Part shown: piece after piece, positions 39,272 to 50,740 of the stretch | Numbering within the stretch: position 1 is the stretch's first letter | Layout: the number at the start of each line of letters is the position of its first letter | Source of the DNA: Ptychodera flava | Taxonomy: Eukaryota > Hemichordata > Enteropneusta > Ptychoderidae | Direction of reading: 5' to 3' | Assembly (NCBI RefSeq): GCF_041260155.1 | Contig: NW_027248277.1 | Span: 21,769,877-21,833,876, forward strand | Length of the DNA: 64,000 nucleotides | Notes under the pieces: generated by a model | What the model was told of the DNA's origin: nothing | The model's input: only the letters and a program-made list of their open reading frames with translations | The model's database searches: none | Translations under genes and position numbers: made by a program

Positions 39272-39836
39272 TGGGCTTTCGGGCCAAAACAAACATTTGT
39301 AAAGGTGTTTAAAACGATTTTCAAGTTTTGTTTTGGGTAAGATATAATATGTATTATTTCTAATTTCCTTTTTGGTTTCTTTCAGAATTTTTTGCTGAAC
39401 AAAAATATAAGCAGAGGGAAATACAATTTCTGTTCTTATCCAAGGCCAGGGTCTCTTGCAAATTTCAATACCAGGCTTTCATTTTCAGTTTTATTTTTTG
39501 TGTTATTGTGTGGTATTTTTAAGCTGACAAGTTAAAACTGCTTATAATAAAACATAAAAACATAATGTTTTCATACATCAGTAATTTGACGAGCAGGAAG
39601 ATGACGATAAGAAGTTTGTACATGCACGAACGTGTACCTGTAGCTATTTGAATTTTCTACCGCGCATGGTGCAAATTAACTCTCACTTTTACCGCGACTT
39701 TGTCTAGATCGACGTGTGCGAGAGAAAAGCACCAAAGTTTCCTTTTTTCAACAATCAACCACGCCCTCATAACCAGGTATAGTAACACAGGTTTCACGGA
39801 TTTATGGACAGGCATTCGACTTCATGCAAGCAAGAC

Positions 39837-39871
39837 GTCACTGATGCAACCTTACTTGTTGCATCAGTGAC
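39837..39871. repeat. Perfect 14-bp hairpin in duplication unit 1
   Basis: GTCACTGATGCAAC pairs exactly with GTTGCATCAGTGAC across a 7-nt loop (CTTACTT). The same hairpin is at 40,463-40,497 in unit 2. Confidence 0.9.
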
Positions 39872-40462
39872 AATGTGCTTGCATTGAGTTGATTAGGTTT
39901 TCGGGCCAAAAACAAACATTTGTTAAAGATGTTTAAAACGATTTTCAGGTTTTGTTTTGGGGTAAGATATAATATGTGCTATTCTTATTTCCTTTTTGGT
40001 TTCTTTCAGAATCTTTTGCTGAACAAAAATATAAGCAGAGAGGAAAATACAATATCTGTTCCTATCCAAGGCCAGGGTCTCTTGCAAATTTCATTTTCAG
40101 GCTTTCATATTCAGTTTTATTTTTTTTGTGTTTTTGTGAGGTATTTTTAAGCTGAAAAGATCAAACTGCTTATAATATAACATAAAAACATAATGTTTTC
40201 ATACATCAGTAATTTTACCAGCAGGAAGATGACGATAAGAAGTTTGTACATGCACGAACGTGCACCTGTAGCTATTTGAATTTTCTACCGCGCATGGTGC
40301 AAATTAACTCTCACTTTTACCGCGACTTTGTCTAGATCGACGTGTGCGAGAGAAAAGCACCAAAGTTTCCTTTTTTCAACAATCAACCACGCCCTCATAA
40401 CAGGTACAGTAACACAGTTTTCACGGATTTATTGACAGCATTTGACTTCATGCAAGCAAGAC

Positions 40463-40497
40463 GTCACTGATGCAACCTTACTTGTTGCATCAGTGAC
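40463..40497. repeat. Perfect 14-bp hairpin in duplication unit 2
   Basis: Identical stem and loop to 39,837-39,871, preserved in both copies of the duplicated unit. Confidence 0.9.
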
Positions 40498-40576
40498 AAT
40501 GTGCTTGCATTGAGTTGATTGGCTTTCGGACCAAAAACAAACATTTGTTAAAGATTTTTAAACGATTTTCAGGTTT

Positions 40577-41142
40577 CTGTTGATTTATGGAGCGTAGACT
40601 GTCGCCAGTCGCTTGTACCGCTTTTTTCGCGTATCGGCGTAGCTTCCGGTATTAGCTGGTACAACTCGTGCCTTCGGCACTCGGCCTCGCCATGAGAGGA
40701 ACGCCAAGAAGATTTGACCGGTTAAGAAGGGCTTGACAACGCGCTTTCTGCGTAGTGAAGATTCATTACGTATTCATGGTAACCCCTGGCCAGCGATCAA
40801 TATCTTTGGGGGCTTTTGTCTTTTGGCCTGCTTTGCATATGACGTCGTTGGACACGACCTGCCAATCACCCAGGTAGTCAATTAAACTATTAATTGACTG
40901 TTTACCGACCCAATTAACACCATCCAGCAGTATCAGTCATATTTTAATCGCGTGGCCCGAGTGGGCACAACATAGGAACGCGTGTATTTCTATGTGTACG
41001 TTTCACTTGTGGTGTTGTTTGTACCATCGTGCGTTTGAAGTCCTCATTTCACCTACAGTATTACCTTCAAGGTGACAGGCTTACTATAAATGATCGGTAT
41101 CATGGCACCGAGTTCTGCTAACGGTAAAAACCACCTGTTTTG
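40577..41142. other. No gene recognised
   Basis: More GC-balanced than its neighbours, with CGTGCCTTCGGCACTCGGCC near 40,670. No exon, RNA gene or transposon end can be supported. Confidence 0.4.
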
Positions 41143-41551
41143 CCTACTAATTACTGCCCGTCGCTGTCCGTCCTGAATGTAGCCTATCTATAGCTACAGT
41201 AATCAGTCAATATATAATACCCCGCGCCTTATACTTTTTATATGAACTTATAACATCATAGTCCCAGCCGCAAAATTGTTGACTTTTGATCTGATATACA
41301 GGCTGATCGTTGAATCGCACCGGCGCATCCATGTTTACTTGCCCCATAAGCTTACTACTTTGCAAAGGTTGGGTAGGTGGAATACCTGGGCCAAAAATGA
41401 ACACCGGGGCGAAACTTTTTATTATAAGTTTATATTACAAGTAAATGTTGTGGAATATTAAGATACCGATCTATTACTGTATTGAATAGGCCAATTTCGT
41501 GACGGGCAGTGCTAGAAGAATGACGGGCAGGGACGGGCAGTAAATAGTAGG
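41143..41551. mobile_element. MITE, 409 bp, with about 35-bp imperfect TIRs
   Basis: The left end is CCTACTAATTACTGCCCGTC. The right end, reverse-complemented, is CCTACTATTTACTGCCCGTC, with similarity continuing through a second CCGTC. I cannot see a clear target duplication. No protein is encoded. Confidence 0.6.
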
Positions 41552-42442
41552 ACCGTTTCTTAGAATACGGTCAAAACGTTTGGGTGGTGCGCGTGACCGG
41601 GGGCACTGACACAAAATGGGTTGACAAGCAAATACACAAGCTTACAACCTGTGAAAAAAGAATTGTAACCAAGTTTACATGCTCACTAGTCATATATGTG
41701 ACGGGGAGCTAGAAATACTTATGTGAAGCTAATGTAGATCTGGCTCCCGAAAGAACGATAACTTAGTCTTTAACATAAATGAAATAATGTATAGTGGGTA
41801 AAACCAACACAAGGAAATCAAGAATTTTTGATAAACAAATGGCTTGCTTTAATTGGTTTCGACTTGAAGTGTTTCTAACGGAAAGAGGAAGGCTATTCCA
41901 GATTTTAACGTCGCATTTATTGTATTATTTGTAAGGCCATTTAAAGAAAAGATTTTGTTTGCCATCCTTGGATTTTTGAAAAACCTACCAGCCAGCCGGG
42001 AAAAAACAAACACAGACAAAAAACACAAGTGCATTAACATAAGGTCAATTTTTATGTGGTTTCGTTTGGAAAAAATAATATTTTTTAGTAATAGTGTTAA
42101 CATTGTTTTTGTTTTCTTAATTTTGTCTGAAAACCTACCAGCACGCGGACGGCATACAAATAATTTTATATAAAGCGCCTAATAATACTTACATAGTATT
42201 TCGTGTGGACAGGAAACTGAGTATATCTTCTTGAGTTTTGAGTAATCTATATGTGAGTAGAATTATCTACATCAAGCTTTTACCCATGCTACAGGATCAG
42301 CGAGCCTCAAAAGTATTAAAGCTTTCATACTCAAAATATATTCCTGAGCTTAAAGAGGAAGTTACAGGACCGTGGACGCACAATAGGGGATTACTGATGA
42401 TGCAGCCATTTCCATATAATGGGTAGGAGTTTAATAGAGCCT
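41552..42442. other. No gene recognised
   Basis: A phrase AAAACCTACCAGC recurs (about 41,980 and 42,130) within a weakly duplicated stretch. Otherwise nothing distinctive. Confidence 0.4.
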
Positions 42443-42575
42443 CACACCCCCCAAGAGCATGGGATCAGATTTCTCACACTCGTTGGGGATATTTTGTCTT
42501 ACACAAACCGCAGGCGAGTGTGAGACAAAATATCCCTAACTCGTGTGAGAAATCTAATCCCAAGTCCTTGGTGTG
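42443..42575. repeat. Foldback hairpin, about 55-nt arms
   Basis: CACACC, then GGGATCAGATTTCTCACACT and GGGATATTTTGTCT on the left pair with AGACAAAATATCCCT, GTGTGAGAAATCTAATCCC and GGTGTG on the right. The loop is about 20 nt. It looks like a short foldback or MITE-type element. Confidence 0.75.
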
Positions 42576-43184
42576 TAAGATTCTTTTCTCACATGGCCAC
42601 GAAATGCATTAAATTCACTTTGAGAACATTAACTGTTTAACTGTATCAGCGACTATCCTACTTCTTAGTCATCTAGTATTCCATGTCACTAACGCGAACT
42701 CCGTTGCGAGTTCCACTCCCGATGTTTCAACTTCTGCTACGTACGAGTCTTTCAATCTTTCAACCATACTGTTTTTTTTTTCAAATGAATCATAAAAATC
42801 GTAGGTCACCGTGAAAATATTGATATTGGAGAAACTAATTACCAAAGAAATTCAAAATGACGACCATTCCTGTGGCAACTCTATACAGAGAAATGAACTT
42901 TCATTTTTCGAAAACTAAGACAGTGAAAATTTTTCTAACACCAAGAGTTTTCAAATCAGCCCCCCCCCCCTTATGGGCAGACCAGCAAGAACTGTAAACT
43001 TTTGAGAATCCGAGGCGCATTCTACCTACAGCGGTATAAAGTATTGATCCCACAGCGTGAGTCCTCGGACATAATCATAACGGCCTTAAATTTGATACAA
43101 TTTGATAATTTCATCGAAAATATTGTTCAGGAAATGATTTTGTTTTGCTCTGACTATATTTCATTTATTTCGTTCGCAGACAAA

Positions 43185-44665
43185 ATGCCAGCTAGGGATT
43201 ATGAGAGGGTAAAAAGCTTGGTCGCGGAGAGTTTGGCGTTGTTTATCAGGTTCGTCACAAAGATGGCGCCATTTATGCCATGAAAGAATCAAAGGTAGTA
43301 CTAATCTTGCGTCTCAGATCCAGGAGCTTGCAGCGTTGCATGCATTAAAGGGGAAGTTCACCAAGGATGATTTTTACATATGTGGTAGCTCTGTGGTCAT
43401 TTACCCCCAGAAAAGCTATTTTCACCATTTATAACTCGCCCGATTTTCTAAGAAAATGATAAAAATAGTACAGGAAAATGCCCATGTAATTTGAATCATG
43501 GGAAAAAAGCCCCAAGCTTGGAGCTTGCATCATGTGATATGGAAGGGACCATCTTCGGATGGGTATGGCCCCCACATTGTCCACTCACAGTAATGCAGTA
43601 GTAAACAGCAACACAAAATCTGACAGTGGACAGTTTATCATATGTGATTCACCGTTTATGAAAGGATACTCAGTATAAACAAAAGTTATGTAAATACGCA
43701 CAGCCTGGTTTAAGCATGGGTGAGTGGACAATGCCATACCCATGGGAAAATGGTGCCTTCCATATCACATGATGCAAGCTCCAAGCTTGGCGCTTTTTTC
43801 CCATGATTCAAATTACATGGGCAACTTCCTGTACTATTTCTATCGGTTTTTATAAAATCGTGCAAGTTATAAATGGCGAAAATAGCTTTTCCGGGGTAAG
43901 TGACCACAAAGCTAGCACATATGTAAAAATCATCCTTGGTGAACTTCCCCTTTAAAAGACCACCCTAACATTATCCAGTATGTCGAATATTTTAAGGAAA
44001 AGACAAACATGTGTATCGTGATGGAGTTCTGCAACCGTGGTAACCTAGAGAATTACGTCATCGAAGCGAAGCGTTCCGATCAACTTCTCCTCTCTTTCAT
44101 AAAGCAAATGGCGGACGCTATCCAGTATTCTCACAGTAGGAGAATCGTTCATCGCGATCTCAAGCCAGAAAATGTCTTGATCACGATGAATAATGGTCAG
44201 TTAATTGCCAAAATTGCTGATTTTGGACTTGCAAAGATGAAACTTACAAGCACCGTTTCTTTACCAAGCCGTGGGCTGCCTCTGGCATCTTACATACACA
44301 CTGAGGCAGGAACAAAATTGTACATGGCGCCCGAAGTATACAACGGTAACTACACCGAGAAAGCCGATGTCTTTTCCCTTGGAATCATGTTCTGTGCCAT
44401 ACTGGAGCGCACAATACTTGATATACCACGACACGGCAAACGGCTTGTTATCTTTTTCAGCGGCCAATGTCAAGAACCTGTAGGAATGTTCCTTCACACA
44501 AATCCAGGTGCGACCAGAACACTTGATCCGAAGGTCAACATTCCCGAGGAAAGTAGGAATCTGATCAACTCAATGATCAGAGCTTCCTACAAATCCAGAC
44601 CCTCGGCCGAAGAAGTCCATGAGTCGTTGCAGTCAGCATCAGGTTCATACTGCTGCATACTGTGA
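43185..44665 (+). pseudogene. STK35/PDIK1L-like protein kinase, interrupted by a MITE and frameshifts
   Basis: An ATG at 43,185 follows a possible acceptor CGTTCGCAG. MPARDYERVKSL leads to RGEFGVVYQV (glycine loop) only after a one-base frameshift near 43,219, then YAMKESK (beta-3 lysine). A second frame change near 43,295-43,303 precedes SQIQELAALHALK. A 603-bp MITE follows, after which DHPNIIQYVEYF and CIVMEFCNRGNLENY resume. HRDLKPEN (44,150), DFGLAKM (44,217) and MAPEVYNGNYTEKADVFSLG are intact. The activation-loop spacing and APEV..YT-KAD-F-LG resemble the STK35/PDIK1L group. The protein would end SGSYCCIL, a CaaX-type box. Catalytic residues survive but the breaks make this a likely pseudogene, unless the indels are assembly errors. 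Confidence 0.8.
43349..43951. mobile_element. Foldback MITE, 603 bp, TTAA target, inside the kinase gene
   Basis: Terminal inverted repeats of about 235 bp (43,349-43,588 and 43,720-43,951) begin AGGGGAAGTTCACCAAGGAT and differ at scattered positions. TTAA flanks it at 43,345-43,348 and 43,952-43,955. Removing the element with one TTAA joins LHAL to KDHPNII in the kinase frame, confirming the boundaries. TTAA duplication is typical of piggyBac and Kolobok-type transposition. No transposase is encoded. Confidence 0.85.
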
Positions 44666-45635
44666 TCGAACCACGCCCGTATGCAAATCTTTTGAAAAGA
44701 AATTGAAAAAAATTACCAAAATAGGTGACAAACCATATTTTTCATGAGTCATCGAATTTCAGAGCAAAGTTCTATTAAAAAATTATAGTGGAGCAACATG
44801 TTGCTTCTTTTGTGAAAAGTTTTGGTCAGGGGGTTACTCGTTTTGATTGCATCTTCAGTAAGCATATTTAGCCTATTTGGAAACCGCAGATACTATTTCG
44901 AGTGCTCTTGCTAGGAAAAATAATAACGTTTATTCACAGATATTTTTTATCATCGTATAAATTGTTGAATTATTTAGATCAATTTCAATCCATTCACAAC
45001 AAACACAAATATTTAAAAACTAATGGTACGGTGATTGCACTGAAGTTTATGTGGATTGCACTTACGTTGATTGTACGCTTGACGGATCGTCGTAATGCAT
45101 ATTGGAAGAATTACCCGTTTTATTTATTTGGTCGCTTTTCGGATTTTTGAATTCTTAGGGATGAGTTCATAAATACTATAATATTCACTGAGCCTTTTGT
45201 TACTACATTAACAATTTTTATCAACATATTTAGAAAGCATTGAACTTTATCCCACCCCTAAAAGATGTAAACAACACAGCTAATACAATTTTGTGATATT
45301 GTAAATACAATGCATTTGTTGATGTTAAACGTAGTGTAGAACAAGAAAGTGAATTTGATTAAATTTAGGAAAAGAGATGTATATAGATAGATTTCGAGTC
45401 AGTTGTATTTCACAACCTGCCAGTACTTTGAGCTGTCAACATGCGTTTGGACAAATCATTGATTGAAATTGACTAAAATTTTCCAGACGTTCTGTTACAA
45501 TGTTTGATAACGAGTTGAAAGTCTCTCGGGACATCTGTTGTTGAATTGCGTGCAAATACTTCATGGCTTCTGATCTTGCCAGGAATTTTCTTCCCTTTTT
45601 CTTGTATCGACGTCCGTATTTGACAGTTTGCCATT
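44666..45635. other. No gene recognised downstream of the kinase
   Basis: AT-rich. The 82-codon frame at 44,902-45,150 has no recognisable domain. Confidence 0.4.
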
Positions 45636-45727
45636 AGACTGAAAGATCAGTCGCTTGAGGGCGCTCTCTGCGCTCCCTGGCAGAGGGGAGCGCAGAGAGC
45701 GCCCTCGTGAGACGGATCTTTCAGTCT
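45636..45727. repeat. GC-rich foldback hairpin
   Basis: AGACTGAAAGATC and GAGGGCGCTCTCTGCGCTCC on the left pair with GGAGCGCAGAGAGCGCCCTC and GATCTTTCAGTCT on the right, with a bubble between the two stem parts and an 8-10 nt loop. The GC-rich inner stem stands out from the AT-rich surroundings. Confidence 0.8.
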
Positions 45728-46103
45728 ATTTGTCAAGGAGAATAGACTGCACTCACTACCGTTTAGAAAGCTATGGAGTTCCCATGACTGTGTCATTCGA
45801 TGAACACCTTCCCCCTTCCATTCAAATAGCCAATAACTTAGGCTTACTTACTGAATAAGTCGGCATCAGAAATTACTCGGCCGCTTCCACGACTTTAAAA
45901 TGTTTGTTTGATAACCGAGCGGAGATATTAGTTCACAGAAATGATATAAATGAAACTTCGTTGTTTATGAACAGCTGGTTCAAAGACAATTAAGCCGAAC
46001 TGGACAAAAATATCTTTCATTGAAAGCATTTTAGCCTACCTGTTCACAATATCTTTCATTGATTCAATTATTTTAGCCTACCTGTTCACATGTGCTCTGA
46101 AAA

Positions 46104-46106
<3 letters not shown>

Positions 46107-46137
<31 letters not shown>

Positions 46138-46138
46138 T
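46107..46138. repeat. (TGTC)n microsatellite
   Basis: About eight TGTC/TCTG tetranucleotides in a row. Confidence 0.9.
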
Positions 46139-46789
46139 GGTGCAATGTCTTATTTACAGCTCATAGGATCTGAATAAAATTCTGCACGTGAATTTTGTGT
46201 AGCAACAATAAGAAGGCCATTTTTGTATGTGTTTAGTTTAATCAATGTTTATATGCATGATTAATTACATTGACTAGATGTGAGGTATAAACAAACTGAC
46301 TGTGTAAGGTCTGATCAATGGTTATTTCAACAGAGATCATAGCAACAGACTTGGCAGTTTTATTTCATTGATGTTGTTTATTTTATATCACATTTTGTTT
46401 AGTTAGATATACATATCGAGAAATCCTAAACTAAGATATTGGACAGTGCTTAAAGACAGCTGTTTAAATGTCAGGCAATTGCTAATTTCCATTTCGGGAG
46501 ATTTAAAAATAGGGGATATATCAATGGTTGCAAAAGCAACTATACTAATGAAAAATTGTCAAATAGTACCCACAACAACAGATAAGTGAACTAAAGCTAC
46601 TAGTAATTGGATTTTAAAGATCTTTCCGAATCTTGCTTTTGTCTCTGAAATTTCTGCTCCCAATCTCATGAGTTTTGTTACTGTTGCAACAAGACATAGT
46701 TACATACGATTCTCGGAAAACATACATGAAAATTGACACATTATAACTAAATAAGCATTCATTGCGTTAAATTGGCAAAGAGTTTACGA
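46139..46789. other. No gene recognised
   Basis: AT-rich spacer between the TGTC microsatellite and the WSC-like remnant. Confidence 0.4.
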
Positions 46790-46860
46790 TACATGTAGAT
46801 TTCTGTGGCGCTGATTGGCCAATGCGCCACCTTTACCATCACCCTGGCAGAGGCCAACCC
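46790..46860 (-). pseudogene. Remnant of a WSC-like domain exon
   Basis: The minus strand reads CAGGGTGATGGTAAAGGTGG, then TTGGCCAATCAG and CACAGAAATC. The intact exons at 53.8-59 kb read CAGGTGATGGTGAAGGTGG, GGGCCAATCAG and TTACAGAATC at the same spacing. Only the C-terminal quarter of the domain is left and it is out of frame. It suggests the domain array once extended beyond the present cluster. Confidence 0.6.
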
Positions 46861-47159
46861 GGACTTACACAGCCTCTCCATGCAAGGAAAGTGACCAAAG
46901 AAAGAATAGTTACCTAATAAGTAATCGTTTATCATCGACAATTATAGTATTTTGCTATAGGGAAGTAATATAAAATTCGACAACAGGTTTTGTGAGTGCC
47001 CTCTTTCATCGATGCATATCAGCAAAATGTATTTCCCTTGCAGGATGAGGTGTCGCTCAGTTGTTGGTATCTCATATATTTTTTTTTTTCATCTTTTCTC
47101 ATTTTATTGTCATTATTCATATTTTACAGAGAAAAGGTATCCTTAAACGGAGAAAAACA

Positions 47160-50100
47160 TTACATTAAATTCATTATGCTAACGTATTCCTCTAGCTGAC
47201 TAGCATGTGGATTCTTCAATTTTTCTATTTTGTACCGTTGAATAAATTCATTTTTCAAAATAATCTTTACAGGCATTACTGTGCCTCCAGTTACCCAGTA
47301 TTTATGGGTTGACCATTTAGAAAGTAAAATTAAGAGGTCAACCATGTCGCCTTTATCACCAGGTCTAGTCTCACCTAAGTCACAATTAAAAATAATATCT
47401 ACCTTTGATAATATAATATTGTGTCCTGTATAATTACTTGCAATATACGAAACATGTTTCCATAAATTTTGTGCTACATCACATTCCAAATAGCGATGTT
47501 CTAAAGTATCAATACTGAAACAAAAATTACAGTACATAAAATCAATTCTCTTCCAGTAAAATGAATATTTGTAACATGGTATGAATCTGTGTAATAGCTT
47601 CCACTGAAACTCTCTCAATTTGTATTCTTTTGTGACTATGTAAATGTTTTTCCATACTCTAATACAATTATGTTCGTTTCTTAAACTTGTTGCTTGTAAA
47701 GATACAAACCACTTAAGTAACTTATCGTCTGCCCCACGTTTTTGCTTTTCAAATAATTTATAATAAACTCTCGATGTCAATTTATTTACATGAACAAAAT
47801 TTGACTCTGATTGTACTCCATACTCTGTGTTACCTTCTGTTGTAATACATGGGCAAAACATATTATATTTATTTGTCCATTTCCATGATACTCTGTTCAT
47901 CTTAGCATTATCACTTGCTTTGTACCATGCATTGAGAATATTTAAATAAAAACTTGGAATCTGTGATTTGACAGTTATGTGTACAGAATTACAAAACTGA
48001 TTTTGCTGCAACAAATCATGAGAATCACCCAGCTGGAAATAGGACCAAGGAATAGCAGTCCATGTGCTGCCTTTATTTTCAAGGGGCCTTTTGATCCACA
48101 TTGCACTGATGGCTTTTAATTTGTTATCTAGGTTAAGATGGTTTACTCCCCCTTGCTCATATCCAAATTCGAGTATACGATTTTTTATAGGCCGTTTTTC
48201 TTAATGAAGTTGTCCGTGAGATTTTGCACTTTAACTTTAATATTGCCTGGGATACCTATTACACTGGCTAAATAAACTATCTGAGAAATGCCCAAAACTT
48301 TTACAATTGTAACCCGGCCAAAGATAGTTAGATTTCTTTGTGCCCAAGAGTTAAGTAGTTTTTCTAATTTGATTAATTTCCCGTCCCAATTCAGTGAATC
48401 ACATTTCTTTTCATCATAACCAAAGTAAACTCCAAGGGTTTTGATTGGGTCGTTTGTCCACTCTACACTTTAAATTTTCTCATTGCAATTCCTTTTTTCC
48501 CAACCCACATAGCTTTAGTCTTCTTGTTACTCATTTTCAAACCACTGCTCCTATGAAAGGTATCCATAACTTCGAAAACAGCTTCCAGAGAATGCTTTTT
48601 TTAACAAAAATAGTCGTGTCGTCTGCTAAAAGTGATATTTTTTGCAGACATACCATAAGGTAAATCAATACCACTGATGTGATGATGTTGTCTAATTATA
48701 CATGCCAAAGTTTCAATGACCAGTAGAAAAAGAAGAGCTGAAAGTGAGCAGCCTTGACGCACTCCCCTCTGTAACGAGAAATACTCTGTGTGCCAACCTT
48801 TATAATTTATACAGCTTGAAATATTGTTATACAACGACTCCACCCAACGTATAAAACTTGGACCAAAATAAAATTTTTCAACACTTGAAATAAAAGTTCC
48901 AATTTACAGTGTCGAAAGCTTTCTCGTAATCTACGAATAGAATAATACCATGTTGTTTTCTCTTTTTTGTGAACTGTAAAACATCGGAAATAAGTCTTAT
49001 ATTTTCACCAATATATCGTCCTTTCATATATCCTGTCTGATCTTTATGTACAATAGAATGCAATACATGTTTTAATCTATTTGAAAGAGCTTTGGTTGCA
49101 ATTTTATAGTCATTATTTAAAAGCGATACAGTCTCCAATTGTTTAGGTCAGACTCGTTACCTTTCTTGAACAGCAATGTAATCATTCCTCGTCTTTGCGA
49201 AATCGACAGTTCACCAGCTTCCCATCCTTCATTTAAAGCGGAGACAACTAACAATTTTACGTCCTCCCAGAAGAAGCGGTAGAACTCAACCGACAAGCCG
49301 TCCGAACCCGGAGATTTATTTCCTGCCATTCCTTTCAGAGCTGCATAGCATTCCTCTTCAGTTACTAAACCTTCACACATTTGCTTTTGTTCTTCCGACA
49401 ACTGTGGTATTGTGACGTCACCCAAAAATTCGTCTAAAGTAATCTCGCTGTCTTTTTTAGTGTACACCCGTTGGTAGAACTTCTTTTGCTCCTTTAGTAT
49501 ACAATCGGTGTCTGTAATCATATCACCATCATCATTCAACAGCTCTTTAATTTCTTTTTTCTTTGCGTTATGTTTTTCCAATCTCAGAAAATATTTAGTG
49601 TTTCTTTCTCCCTTTTCAATCAATGCCGCTCTTGATCGTATTTGAGCACCCTCTGCAAGTAGACTGTAAATGTTTTCTAACTTCTGTTTTGTCTCTCCAT
49701 ACTGTATAATATTTGCATCCGACGGGTCAGCTATCATTCGTGCTTCACAGTCTTTGAGGTGACGTTCAAGGCTTGGAATATTCTTATTTATATTTTTGGT
49801 AGTTTTTCTAGTTACCTCCATTGCACAGTCTTTAATCTCTTTCTTTACCATTTCCCATTGTGTTCTTCGGTTCATAAAATCGCGTTCATTGCTTTGCTGT
49901 ATAATGTCTCTCACATTACGCACGAATTCTTCGTTTTCAAGAAGCTTGTTATTTAATTTCCATGATCCTGGACCCCTGCTTTCAAACGTTGTTGCTATTT
50001 CTAGGAAAACTGCCATATGGTCTGTCATAATGGCTGGTCTAATATCATATTTTTTTGTTGACTTCGTTAGATGATCAGAAATGAAAAATAATCGATGCGA

Positions 50101-50719
50101 CTATATACTGGCGATGGATGTAGTCTGCGCCAAGTAAACTGCTTTACGCTCGGGGAAAGTTTTTCCATATATCCACCAATTGGAATTGTCCCATTAGATG
50201 ACGTAAGACACTTATTGATCTGTCTCGTTGTTTCTGAGAGGCATAATGTGGTAGCCTGTCTAGTTGGTTGTTCAACGTACAATTGAAGTCACCTGCTACC
50301 ACAATATTTTCATATATACAGTTGTCGTTTATAAAATTAATCAGACTTTTGAAAAATTGACTTCTGTGCAGCCTAGTATTTGGTGTATAAACAAAACAGA
50401 GTGATAGCTTTATACTGTTATGAGTGCCGTTAACACTTACAATTCTGCCAAAATTGTCATATTTCGTTGAATCTACTTGAAAACCAGAATCTTTACCAAT
50501 CCATATTGCAGTTCCTCTGCTATAGTTGTCTCCCTTAGAATAATAAATCTTTCTACCTCATTCCTCTTCCAAGATCTGGATATTATGGCTGTTAATGTAT
50601 ATTTCTTGCAGAAATGCTATTTCAGCTTTCTGTTGTTTAATCCATTGCTGAACACATTTCATTTTTGTCTTGTCATTGAAATCCCTCACGTTGAGGGATA
50701 AAATATTGAGCTTGATCAT
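47160..50719 (-). pseudogene. Tx1-type LINE ORF2 (AP endonuclease, RT, C-terminal domain)
   Basis: Starts MIKLNILSLNVRDFNDKTK, 22 nt after ORF1. Endonuclease motifs: EIAFLQEIYI, GTAIWIGKD, IVVAGDFNCTL and a DHMAV box followed by ESRGPGSWKLNN. RT motifs: KSPGSDGLSVEFYRFFWED, GMITLLFKKG, DQTGYMKGRYIGEN, ILFVDYEKAFDTV, GVRQGCSLSALLF and LLADDTTIF as the catalytic box. The C-terminal 313-residue frame has FQWKLLHRFIPCYKYSFYW and CNFCFSIDTLEHRYLECDV, the zf-RVT-like region. At least four frameshifts and one stop are visible. Confidence 0.88.
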
Positions 50720-50740
50720 ACTTATGGTGCCGACTTTAAT

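Larger units (their letters stand above)
39274..40576. repeat. Tandem duplication, 2.1 copies of an about 623-bp unit
   Basis: Unit 1 is 39,274-39,895, unit 2 is 39,896-40,520 and a partial third copy runs to about 40,576. Each starts with CTTTCGG(G/A)CC and holds AGCAGGAAGATGACGATAAG, TACCGCGCATGGTGCAAATT and a perfect hairpin near its end. Copies are highly similar with a few indels, so the duplication is recent. No coding potential was recognised. Confidence 0.9.

Noticed and set aside
44902..45150. 82-codon frame downstream of the kinase
   Set aside because: No recognisable motif; it lies in AT-rich sequence with many chance frames.
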